Assembly (NCBI RefSeq): GCF_009932725.1
Contig: NZ_BLJU01000016.1
Span: 62,001-126,000 of the forward strand
DNA: 64,000 nt
Direction: 5' to 3'
DNA from: Pseudomonas yangonensis
GTDB taxonomy: Bacteria; Pseudomonadota; Gammaproteobacteria; Pseudomonadales; Pseudomonadaceae
The position numbers and the translations under genes are program-made. The notes below the pieces were generated by a model that was not told the DNA's origin, made no database searches, and saw only the letters and a program-made list of their open reading frames with translations. Below, piece by piece: positions 35,375-43,372 of this stretch (position 1 is the stretch's first letter; the number at the start of each line of letters is the position of its first letter).

Positions 35375-35422
35375 CGACCTGGCCGATCCATATGCACTAG
35401 CGTAAATGGACAGGCCAGGTCG
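35375..35422. terminator. Long hairpin after the giant surface-protein gene
   Basis: CGACCTGGCC (35375-35384) pairs with GGCCAGGTCG (35413-35422), and inner TCCAT pairs with ATGGA, leaving a 14-base loop. There is no T-run, so it is either a Rho-assisted or processing structure rather than a typical intrinsic terminator. Confidence 0.5.
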
Positions 35423-35842
35423 AATAGCCTGCCATTGTCCCAATTCTGTTCACTCAAGACTCCTGCGCTTGACTGCCCCTTCCCGTTCGGCGCGGGGCGC
35501 GTCTGGCGGATAGGGGGGGCGGGCAAGAGGCTGATTGCTTTCGCTCTTTATTACGTGAGCGGCATCAAGCCGTTGCCGGCTACAAGCGTTTGGGCGTGAT
35601 GCACCGCGGGACCTGATCAAAGAAAGGCGCGAGAGCCGGTAATGTGCTCTAAAGCTAGTTGAGTAATCTGCGCTCGCCTGCAGCACCAGCGCTATGCAGC
35701 AGATGTTGATTGGCGTTGCGGTCGGCTAAAACCCCCATTGCAGAGCCATCGCACAGTATTTTATTTGTTTACCGCCTGTCGCTGCGCTCGATATCATTTT
35801 GCCTTCATATGACTGTCACATGGACAATGGAGTTTCACTAGC
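35423..35842 (+). promoter_or_regulatory. Gene-free leader before the 317-residue protein
   Basis: No convincing open frame on either strand. The last 90 bases turn AT-rich. TTTACC (35768-35773) and ATATCA (35791-35796) are spaced 17 bases and could be a weak sigma-70 promoter. ATGGAG lies about ten bases before the ATG at 35843. Apart from this I see nothing recognisable in the stretch. Confidence 0.3.
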
Positions 35843-36796
35843 ATGGCAAGCGCATCCTCTCTCGCAATGGTCCAGAAAGCCTACGTCGCCTTCTATGGGC
35901 GACCGGCTGACTACGCCGGCCAGCAGTTCTGGGCTCAGGTACTGGAACAGAGCGGCGGCAACCTGGCTTCCATCATCGATGCCTTCGGGGCCTCGGCTGA
36001 AAGCACCGCGCTTTACGGCGCAGGCACCACGCTGCAGCGAGTCGAGAAAATCTATCTGCAACTGTTCAACCGTGAAGCGGAAGAGTCGGGCAAACAGTGG
36101 TGGGCCAATCAGATCGACTCAGGCAATGTTTCGCTGCAAAGTGCAGCCCTGTCGATTCTCAACGGCGCCACCAGTGGCGATGATCTGGTCATCGTCAACA
36201 AGAAGGTCGAAGCCGCCGCGCTTGCGACCACGCAAATGGAAAGCAAGGGCCTGAGCGGCTCCTATGACGAGCGCGATATCGATGCGGCGCGTAGCTTTCT
36301 GAGCAACATTGGCAAGGAGTCGACATCTGCCCAGATCTCCACGGCTGTCAGCGCATTTCTCGGTCAGGTAGAGGCCTCGCCGCCCATCAAGCCTCTGCCG
36401 AAAATTTACGATGATCGTCAGGCCGACACCTCCGCGCAGCTCAGCAAGCTGACCAAGATCACCTTCGATACCCATGTCGAGGGCGTGCTGGGGCTGCGCT
36501 ACAACCAGGACGGGCAAATCTACAAGGACATCTCCGACGGCTACACCTTCACCGCACCCAGGGACGGCGTGCTGCAGATGGATTTCTATGGTGACCCCAG
36601 CATCTACGTCAAGGTGGCGGGGCTGTTCGACAATTACGTCAGCAAGGCCACCTATCGTGGCCCGGCAGAGGACTACCATTACCAGGCGACCGCGACCGTA
36701 TTCGCCGGTGAGCAGGTGATTATCCAGCTGGGTGGTGGTGAGCTTAACGCTGCTGGCCAGGGCAGCTATTACAACTTCGACTTTGCCATCATCTGA
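35843..36796 (+). CDS. DUF4214-like surface protein with type I secretion-like C-terminus
   Basis: A 317-residue protein without signal peptide. The N-terminal region (about 1-80) has two DUF4214-like motifs: FYGRPADYAGQQFW and the variant LFNREAEESGKQWW. A helical middle (about 85-180) is followed by a beta-rich C-terminal domain with aromatic and Gly residues, which resembles a calcium- or sugar-binding PPC-like fold (DGYTFTAPRDGVLQMDFYG). The final residues NFDFAII match the common type I secretion C-terminal pattern of an acidic residue followed by hydrophobics. It stands alone between two terminators with its own leader. A secreted cell-surface or matrix protein is inferred. No name can be given. 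Confidence 0.85.
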   Translation: MASASSLAMVQKAYVAFYGRPADYAGQQFWAQVLEQSGGNLASIIDAFGASAESTALYGAGTTLQRVEKIYLQLFNREAEESGKQWWANQIDSGNVSLQSAALSILNGATSGDDLVIVNKKVEAAALATTQMESKGLSGSYDERDIDAARSFLSNIGKESTSAQISTAVSAFLGQVEASPPIKPLPKIYDDRQADTSAQLSKLTKITFDTHVEGVLGLRYNQDGQIYKDISDGYTFTAPRDGVLQMDFYGDPSIYVKVAGLFDNYVSKATYRGPAEDYHYQATATVFAGEQVIIQLGGGELNAAGQGSYYNFDFAII

Positions 36797-36902
36797 CGGT
36801 CGAGCCAAATACGACTGGTACCGGTGGCGCACTCGACGTCGAGCCGCTGGATAAGGAAATGCATGGTAGGCCACAAGCGTTCCTAGCTTGAGCCAGCCAA
36901 CA

Positions 36903-36935
36903 CAAATGCCCCGGCTTACGGGGCGTTTGCTTATT
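36903..36935 (+). terminator. Intrinsic terminator after the 317-residue protein gene
   Basis: CAAATGCCCCG and CGGGGCGTTTG form an 11-bp stem with one T-G pair and a five-base loop, followed by CTTATT. The gap between the convergent genes (36797-37140) otherwise holds only the facing terminator described next. Confidence 0.75.
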
Positions 36936-37062
36936 CGGGCTGCCTAAAGGCCGTTTCGCTACGCGTTGGGATATTAGCGTATGCAATGAGTAGGGGCGTG
37001 CTGAAATATACCTGACCCTTTTCCCGCTTTTCCCATAAGTGAAAGCATTAGCAAAATGTGAG

Positions 37063-37096
37063 CAAAAAAAACCCGGCACGAATGCCGGGTTTTTAT
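37063..37096 (-). terminator. Strong intrinsic terminator of the S-layer-like gene
   Basis: On the minus strand ACCCGGCA and TGCCGGGT pair around a TTCG tetraloop and are followed by eight T. It faces the plus-strand terminator at 36903-36935. The strength fits a highly transcribed gene. Confidence 0.93.
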
Positions 37097-37140
37097 CGGG
37101 TTACAGCAGGCTGTTGCCAGCCCAATGTAATCCTGGTGGC

Positions 37141-38919
37141 TTAGGCAACTTCGAAGTTGACAAAGCCGTTCTGAGCGTCGAAGGAGAGCTTGTCGACAGT
37201 GGTACCGGTCAGGGTGATGGTAGCCACTTCCGGAGTAGCAGCGCTGCTGCCGAACACGCTCTTCTCGATCACGACGTCAACGTCAGCACCGTTCTGGATG
37301 AAGAAGACTTCCAGAGCGCTGTTGTCGCCGCCAACGATTTTGGTGGGGTTGGTAGCATCGTATTCAGCGGTGCCGAGCTTGTAGTTGGAGCCGACGTACA
37401 GGACGTCGCCTTTGGTTACAGCCAGGTCAAGAGCAGTGGTAGCTTCGCCGAAGACGAACACTTCTTTGGCAGCAGTACCTGCGTTAGCGTTGGTCAGATC
37501 AACCAGGTCGTAGTCGAGGCCAGCTGCATCAGTGATGGCTTTTTCTGCGGCAGTGATAGCATCACCAGCTGCTTTGTACTCAGCGGCAACGGTACCGGCT
37601 TTGCTGTAAGCCTGGGCGGCTTTGACCAGCGCTTCTTGCTCGGCGATGTCTGCCAGCAGGTCTGCTACAACACCACCGCTGATGGTGTTGGTGCCAGCGT
37701 CATAGCTGTCGTTGGAAGCTGCATCGATCTGGGCGCCAGTGGCGTCGACAGCTGCATCAGCAGTCGACTGTGCCTTGGTCGCAGCCAGGGTAGCTTTGAC
37801 ATCAGCCAGCAGGTCGTTAGCTGCCTTCAGGTTGGCTACCTGCGCAGGAACAGTAGCGTCGGCGTTGGCGTCGCTGAATTCCTTGTCGATAACCAGTTGG
37901 TTGTTAACGATGCTGAAAACTTTAACGCCATTGGCATCGACAGTAACACCGGTGGTGCCGTCGATGGTCAGGGTTTCGCCGATGATTGCTTCGGCTTTAA
38001 CTTTCTCAGCCGCCTGCTCGCCTTGAGCAGCCGCCAGAGTTGCAGCAGCAGCTTTCTGGGCGGCCAGCTGAGTGTTGAACTTGGTTACCAGGTCAGGCAG
38101 ACCAGCAGTCTTGGCAACTTCGGCGCGAGAGGCGGAAACGTCGGCAGCTGCTTTGTCCAGTGCGATTTTCAGCTTGGCAGCATCGCCAGCATCGCCAGCC
38201 AGGGTTACGCCAGCATCTACAGCGGTCGCTGCGTTCTGAGCTGCAGTGAGTGCAGCGCCGAACTTGGCGTTGATGCCGTTAGCGCCGTCGGCTGCTGCCA
38301 GGATTTGTGTGTCGGTCAGACCTTCAGCGGCGTCGCCCAGGAATGCTTTAGCAACTTCTACCTGAGCCTTCTCAGCAGCTTCGAGCGCTTTCAGGGCGCT
38401 GGCCAGCTCGGCATTGCTCACGCCAACGACCTTGCCAACTTCGGTCAGGGCGTCACCAACGGTGCTCAGCTTGTCGGTAACGGTTTTGATGATGGCGCCG
38501 CTCTCGGCTTTGCTCGCTTCGTTGTAAGCGTCGCCTTTGGCGGAGGTGTAGTAGTTGGCAACTACGATCTTGTTGGAGATCGCTTGAGCGTCTTTGGTGC
38601 TCAGGCCGCTCAGCAGGGCTTCGATCAGTTGATCTTCGGTGATAGTGCCGTCTTCGATGGCTTTGGTCCAGAAGGCTGCGCCTTCGGTGTCAGCTACGCG
38701 ACCCAGAACGTTCTCGTATACAGCCGCGACTTTCTGGCTGACGGTCAGACCTTCGTACTGGGCGTTGTACTCATCGCTGTTGACGAAGGCAGCGTGAACG
38801 TTGGCCAGGGACAGGCCGTCGTTGTTGATGGCGCCCAGCCAGAAGTTCAGACCAGCTTGGTCGGCAGCGCGGCCGAAGTAACCGATGTACAGCTGTTGCA
38901 GATCCGATACAGTTGCCAT
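37141..38919 (-). CDS. S-layer-like secreted protein with N-terminal DUF4214-like motifs
   Basis: A 592-residue protein without signal peptide. Residues about 8-90 carry two DUF4214-like units: YFGRAADQAGLNFW and VLGRVADTEGAAFW. The middle (about 100-470) is very Ala-rich and mostly helical in pattern. The last 120 residues turn beta-rich and end FVNFEVA, an acidic-plus-hydrophobic end as in many type I substrates. I see no Cys and no Met after the first residue, and acidic residues predominate; these are common traits of S-layer proteins. Codon choice (GCT, GGT, ACT, GTT) differs from the GC-ending bias of its neighbours and suggests high expression, as do GGAGAG eight bases before the ATG and the strong terminator. 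No close family name is recognised. Confidence 0.88.
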   Translation of the reverse strand: MATVSDLQQLYIGYFGRAADQAGLNFWLGAINNDGLSLANVHAAFVNSDEYNAQYEGLTVSQKVAAVYENVLGRVADTEGAAFWTKAIEDGTITEDQLIEALLSGLSTKDAQAISNKIVVANYYTSAKGDAYNEASKAESGAIIKTVTDKLSTVGDALTEVGKVVGVSNAELASALKALEAAEKAQVEVAKAFLGDAAEGLTDTQILAAADGANGINAKFGAALTAAQNAATAVDAGVTLAGDAGDAAKLKIALDKAAADVSASRAEVAKTAGLPDLVTKFNTQLAAQKAAAATLAAAQGEQAAEKVKAEAIIGETLTIDGTTGVTVDANGVKVFSIVNNQLVIDKEFSDANADATVPAQVANLKAANDLLADVKATLAATKAQSTADAAVDATGAQIDAASNDSYDAGTNTISGGVVADLLADIAEQEALVKAAQAYSKAGTVAAEYKAAGDAITAAEKAITDAAGLDYDLVDLTNANAGTAAKEVFVFGEATTALDLAVTKGDVLYVGSNYKLGTAEYDATNPTKIVGGDNSALEVFFIQNGADVDVVIEKSVFGSSAATPEVATITLTGTTVDKLSFDAQNGFVNFEVA

Positions 38920-39133
38920 TTAGCAATCTCTCCAAAAAATTTAAGTCGAATCGACATGTAGACCTGGGTGCATAGAGCCCGTCGGCTCGGCCTACCTGCC
39001 ATGCCCCATCGGGGCATGGCCCCCCTTGATGGGTGGTGCTACATCGAGTGCCGAGATGCTCGTTGTCCTAGGCATTCACACGCACTCGATATCAAGCCCC
39101 GTCATGCTACACATTTTTCGTCGCAGGCAACAA
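38920..39133 (-). promoter_or_regulatory. Promoter candidate and structured leader of the S-layer-like gene
   Basis: Read on the minus strand, TTGTTG (39133-39128) and TAGCAT (39109-39104) are spaced 18 bases and may be a sigma-70 promoter. The leader of about 180 bases holds a perfect 10-bp hairpin, GCCATGCCCC with GGGGCATGGC (39020-38998, three-base loop), and a small palindrome GTCGATTCGAC (38955-38945) just before the ribosome-binding site. Long structured leaders are common for abundant S-layer messages. The remaining bases to 39189 show nothing else clear. Confidence 0.4.
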
Positions 39134-39189
39134 GACCAATAGCAAAATGATGTGAGTAATTTCAGGGTTATGGCGCCAATTTTCTGCCT

Positions 39190-41265
39190 TCATTCAGCTG
39201 CGTGGGTTTGCAGATAGTGAATGAAGTAGGGCAGCAGCAATTGATTACCATAGCCGCTGAGATGGTCGCCGTCTAGAAACAGGGGCTGTCCGTCATGCCA
39301 GGCCCAGCACTCAGCCCCTGGGCAGAGCAGCGGGAAGGGGTCCCAGACATGCACGCCGGGCAGTTGCCGGGCAATTTCGGCAAAGCCATCCAGTACCGGC
39401 TGGCGGTACGCCTGTAGCTCTTCACGCGGCAGGCTGAAGCCGGGGGCGCAGACCGGGTTGCGCCGGTTGAACCAGTCCGCACAGCGGAACGGCGGGGCCT
39501 TGAACAGCGGCTTGGGCCCCTCCAGGACGATATGCACGCCGCCAGCGGCAAATTCACGCAAGACCTCCACAGCGGCGGCCTGAGCGCGCTGGCGACCGGC
39601 AATGGCACGGTCGCTGAATACCTGTTCCTGTACTTTCTCATCACTGAACACGCCCCACTGGTCAGCCAGCCTAGGCATGCGCAGCGAGGGCAGAAAGAGG
39701 ATGTCGCCAGGTTTTATCCGGGTACGCAGGTCGCGTAGTGCTGCGTCGATGTGCTGGAGACAGCCGGGGTTTTCGCTGTCTCGCCAGGGCTGCAGGCTGA
39801 TGAAGGGGCAGCCGCCATTGTTGTAGGCCTGTACGGTGCGCCCGGTTTGCATGGCGTACTGCTTGAACAGCCCTTCATAGGCCAGGGCGTGGGAATCACC
39901 GATGACATAGAGTGTGGTGCTGGCTGGCGGCAGCGGCTCCTGACAGCCCCGCGCCTGATAGATCAGCAGCAACCCGCCCTCGGCATTGCGGTATTCGGGA
40001 TCGGCGTTGCATCCGGGGCGCTCGGGGTTGGCGGACCAGCCGTGGGGGTACCACAGCTCGGGCTGGCGGCTGAGCTGGCTGAGTGAGATGGAGGCCGTGT
40101 GTTCGTCGAGCAGGCGCGCGCCCCAGCTCCCCAGGCCGATGGCTGCCAGCCCGGCCAGGATCGTCACCGCCTTCGGCAGGCGCCGCAGCAGGGTGGCGTG
40201 GCGCAGCGGGTTTTCCACCCAGTGGTAGGAGGCCAGTGCCAGCACGAAGGCCAGCGTTACTGCCGCCAGCCTGGTGGTCGGGGTTTCCAGGCCGCAGGTC
40301 CAGCGAAACAGTACGAACACGGGCCAGTGCCACAGGTACAGCGAGTAGGAGATACGCCCGACCATGACCAGGCCGCGCCAGCCCAGTATGCGATGCATGA
40401 AGCCAGGGCGGCGGTGCAGGCAGGCGATCACCCCGAGGGTTCCCGTTACTGCGAGCAAGGCGCCGGGGAAGGGAAAGTTGTTCGAGCGGGACAGGACGAA
40501 CGCCAGCAGGATCAACAGCAGTGCCGCCAGCGCCAGGCCGTGCCCGTGCCGGGCCGCAGGCTGTTCGCGGCGCTGGCCGATGCATTGGTAGAGCAGCACG
40601 CCCGCGGCCAGCTCCCAAAAGCGTCCCGGTGCCAGAAAGAAGGCGGCGATGGGATCGCTGCGCAAGGTCGATACGGCATAGCCGATGGAGACCAGGGCGC
40701 CAATGGCGAATAACCCTACGGACAGCTTGCGCCCCCGGCCCCCGACCAGCCAGGCGATGAATAGCAGCGGGAAGACGAGGTAGAACTGCTCTTCGACCGC
40801 CAGCGACCAGGTGTGGGTGTAGGGGTTGTACTCGGTGGCCGGTGCGAAGTAGTCACGCCCCGATTGCGCGAGGATGAAGTTGCTCAGGCCGAAGAACGCA
40901 TAGAAGCCGGTTTGCTGGTTGACGGCGCTGAGCCAGGCAGAAGGAATGAACAGGGCGCTGAACAGGGCGGTGACCAGCAGGCAGACGATCAGCGCGGGAA
41001 ATATGCGGGTGATGCGGCGGCTATAGAAGTAGCCGAGGAACTGCCACAGGCCTTGCCCCTTGAAGCCAGCGACCGAGGCACTGACGACGAAGCCGGAAAT
41101 GACGAAGAAAACGTCTACGCCGACGAAGCCGCCGGGCAGCCAGGGACCGTGGAGGTGGTAGATAAGTACCGAGAGGACGGCCAGCGCCCTCATGCCATCT
41201 ATATAGGGTTGGTACGGCAGGGGCGCGAGGGGGCTGCCAGTGGCGCTTTTCAGCGGGGACGACAT
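39190..41265 (-). CDS. OafA-type acyltransferase 3 with SGNH domain (copy 1)
   Basis: A 691-residue inner-membrane protein. About ten hydrophobic segments in residues 25-380 form the acyltransferase-3 domain with the conserved RALAVLSVLIYHLHG, FVGVDVFFVISGFVVS and HTWSLAVEEQFYLVFP blocks. A periplasmic SGNH hydrolase-like domain (about 450-690) begins with YVIGDSHALAYEG (block I) and ends with WAWHDGQPLFLDGDHLSGYG (block V D-x-x-H). Such two-domain proteins O-acetylate LPS O-antigen or other glycans. It is the last gene of the minus-strand operon and lies 19 bp after a close paralogue. The acceptor is probably the Wzm/Wzt-exported polysaccharide. Confidence 0.92.
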   Translation of the reverse strand: MSSPLKSATGSPLAPLPYQPYIDGMRALAVLSVLIYHLHGPWLPGGFVGVDVFFVISGFVVSASVAGFKGQGLWQFLGYFYSRRITRIFPALIVCLLVTALFSALFIPSAWLSAVNQQTGFYAFFGLSNFILAQSGRDYFAPATEYNPYTHTWSLAVEEQFYLVFPLLFIAWLVGGRGRKLSVGLFAIGALVSIGYAVSTLRSDPIAAFFLAPGRFWELAAGVLLYQCIGQRREQPAARHGHGLALAALLLILLAFVLSRSNNFPFPGALLAVTGTLGVIACLHRRPGFMHRILGWRGLVMVGRISYSLYLWHWPVFVLFRWTCGLETPTTRLAAVTLAFVLALASYHWVENPLRHATLLRRLPKAVTILAGLAAIGLGSWGARLLDEHTASISLSQLSRQPELWYPHGWSANPERPGCNADPEYRNAEGGLLLIYQARGCQEPLPPASTTLYVIGDSHALAYEGLFKQYAMQTGRTVQAYNNGGCPFISLQPWRDSENPGCLQHIDAALRDLRTRIKPGDILFLPSLRMPRLADQWGVFSDEKVQEQVFSDRAIAGRQRAQAAAVEVLREFAAGGVHIVLEGPKPLFKAPPFRCADWFNRRNPVCAPGFSLPREELQAYRQPVLDGFAEIARQLPGVHVWDPFPLLCPGAECWAWHDGQPLFLDGDHLSGYGNQLLLPYFIHYLQTHAAE

Positions 41266-41284
41266 GCGTGTAGGGCCATTTCGC

Positions 41285-43372
41285 TCAGGGGGTGTGCTGC
41301 GCCAGGGGGTTGCCGAGGCGGGCGTTCATGTAGGTGCTGAAGTCTGCCAGCAGCCGGCTGTTGCCGTAACCACTAATGTGATCGGCGTCTAGGAACAGAG
41401 GCCTGGCGTCATGCCAAGCACTGCAGGTTTCGGCAGGGCACAGAATGGGGAAGGGGTCCCAGATGCCGATAGTGGGTAGCTGTCGCTGAATTTCGGCAAA
41501 GGCCGTCAAGACCGGCTGGCGATATTCCTGCAGTTGCTGCCGGGGGATTTCCAGGCCCTGCGCGCAGATCGGATTAGCCTGGTTGAACCAGTCGGTGCAA
41601 CGGAACGGCGGCGCCTTGAACAGCGGCTTGGGTGCCTCGAAAACCACCTGTACGCCGCGCTCGGTAAATTCGCGCAGCATGACAATGGTTTCGTCCACGA
41701 CCTGCCGGCGACCGGCATCGGCTTGCGCGCCGAACATGCCGTCGTAGGCTTGCTCCATGCCGAGGAAGGCCCACTGATCGGCGAACCTTGGCAGGCGTAG
41801 CGAGGGCAGGAAAAGAACATCTCCGGCCTTCAGATCGGTCAGGCTGTGGAGGACGTCGCGGGCGAACTGCCGGCAGGCTGGGTCGTTGTTCCAAGGTTGC
41901 AGACTGATGAAGGCGCACCCGCTTTTGACGTAGGCGTGCACGCGAATCGACTGTTCGATGGCGTACTGCTTGAACAAACCTTCGTAGGCCATGGCGTGGG
42001 AGTCGCCGATGACGTAGAGCACGCGCTCTTTCAGCGGGCGCGGCTCGGTGCAGCCGTGCGGAGTATAGAGCATCAGTGTGGCGCCATTGACCACTCGGTA
42101 TTCGGGGTCGGCGATACAGCCTGGAAAGTCCCTGAAGCTGGATGCGCCGCGTGGATACCAGTCGTCCGGGGCACGGCTGACGCTGCTGAGTGACAGTTGC
42201 GGCTGTTTTTCATCGATATAGCGTGCCCCCGACCAGCCGGTCAGGATGATCAGCAGGCCGCAGGCGATCACTGCGGGCTGGGGCATGCGTCGGATAAAGG
42301 CGGCATGACGCACCGGCGTTTCGATCCAGCGGTAGGAGGCTATGGCCAGTCCCAATGCCAGTGCTACCGCGACGGTCCGCTGCAGCGGGGTTTCCAGCCC
42401 GACTGTCCAGCGGAACATGACGAAAACCGGCCAGTGCCAGAGATACAGTGAGTAGGAAATCCTGCCCACGGCCACAAGCGGGCGGCTGCCGAGCAGGCTG
42501 TGCAGCCGATGCAGGCCTGCGTGATGGTAGAGCAGCCCCAGCACGCCCAGCGTTCCCACGACGGCCAGCAAAGCGCCGGGCATTGGGAAGCGCTGGGGCG
42601 TCGATACGACGAAGGCGAGCAGCACCAGCATCAGCGACAGGCTGGCTGCAAGCGCGTAGAGCCAGGTGTGACGCGCCTCGCTGGTGCGTTCAGGCAGTTG
42701 GCTGAGCAACTGGTACAGCAGCACGCCTGCCGCCAGTTCCCAGAAGCGGGCCGGCGTCAGATAGTAGGCTTGGGTGGGGTTGGCCTGGCTCTGCCAGCCC
42801 GCGAGGACAACGGAAGCCGCTGCGGTGGCGGCAAACAACAGGACGGAGAGCTTGCGGCCGCGAGGGCCGGACAGCCAGGCGAGGAAGAGGAAGGGGAAGA
42901 CCAGATAGAACTGCTCTTCGACGGCCAGCGACCAGGTATGGGTGTAGGGGTTGAATTCGGTGGTGGGCGCAAAGTAGTCCCGTCCGGTTTGCGCGAGGAT
43001 GAAGTTGCTCAGGCCGAAGAAGGCATAGATGCCGGTGCGCTGATTGACTTCGCTAAGCCAGATGGAGGGTATGAACAGCGCGCTGACCAGGCTGGTCAGC
43101 AGCAGGCAGGTGATCAGGGCCGGAAAGATGCGGCGGATGCGACGGGCGTAGAAGTAGGCCAAGAACTGCCACAGGCCCTGGCCTTTGAAGCTGGCGATGG
43201 AGGCGCTGACGACGAAGCCGGAAATGACGAAAAACACGTCCACCCCGACAAACCCGCCGGGCAGCCACGGGCCGTGGAGGTGATAGACGAGGACCGAAAG
43301 CACGGCCAGCGCACGAAGACCGTCTATATAGGGGTAATAGCGCGCGGGGGTGCCCGTCGGTCCATGGCTCAT
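41285..43372 (-). CDS. OafA-type acyltransferase 3 with SGNH domain (copy 2)
   Basis: A 695-residue paralogue of the downstream gene with the same layout: an acyltransferase-3 domain (RALAVLSVLVYHLHG, FVISGFVVS, HTWSLAVEEQFYLVFP) and a C-terminal SGNH domain (YVIGDSHAMAYEG, WHDARPLFLDADHISGYG). The membrane parts are almost identical to those of copy 1, so a tandem duplication is likely; the C-terminal parts have drifted more, for example TTLYVIG against ERVLYVIG and different middle loops. Possibly each copy acylates a different hydroxyl or acceptor sugar. The start overlaps the stop of the 1242-residue fusion gene by 4 bp (ATGA). Confidence 0.92.
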   Translation of the reverse strand: MSHGPTGTPARYYPYIDGLRALAVLSVLVYHLHGPWLPGGFVGVDVFFVISGFVVSASIASFKGQGLWQFLAYFYARRIRRIFPALITCLLLTSLVSALFIPSIWLSEVNQRTGIYAFFGLSNFILAQTGRDYFAPTTEFNPYTHTWSLAVEEQFYLVFPFLFLAWLSGPRGRKLSVLLFAATAAASVVLAGWQSQANPTQAYYLTPARFWELAAGVLLYQLLSQLPERTSEARHTWLYALAASLSLMLVLLAFVVSTPQRFPMPGALLAVVGTLGVLGLLYHHAGLHRLHSLLGSRPLVAVGRISYSLYLWHWPVFVMFRWTVGLETPLQRTVAVALALGLAIASYRWIETPVRHAAFIRRMPQPAVIACGLLIILTGWSGARYIDEKQPQLSLSSVSRAPDDWYPRGASSFRDFPGCIADPEYRVVNGATLMLYTPHGCTEPRPLKERVLYVIGDSHAMAYEGLFKQYAIEQSIRVHAYVKSGCAFISLQPWNNDPACRQFARDVLHSLTDLKAGDVLFLPSLRLPRFADQWAFLGMEQAYDGMFGAQADAGRRQVVDETIVMLREFTERGVQVVFEAPKPLFKAPPFRCTDWFNQANPICAQGLEIPRQQLQEYRQPVLTAFAEIQRQLPTIGIWDPFPILCPAETCSAWHDARPLFLDADHISGYGNSRLLADFSTYMNARLGNPLAQHTP

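Noticed and set aside
37039..38961. 640-residue plus-strand open frame opposite the S-layer-like gene
   Set aside because: It is an antisense shadow produced by the Ala-rich codon pattern; its sequence is Ser/Gly/Cys/Gln-rich without domain character, and no ribosome-binding site is seen.
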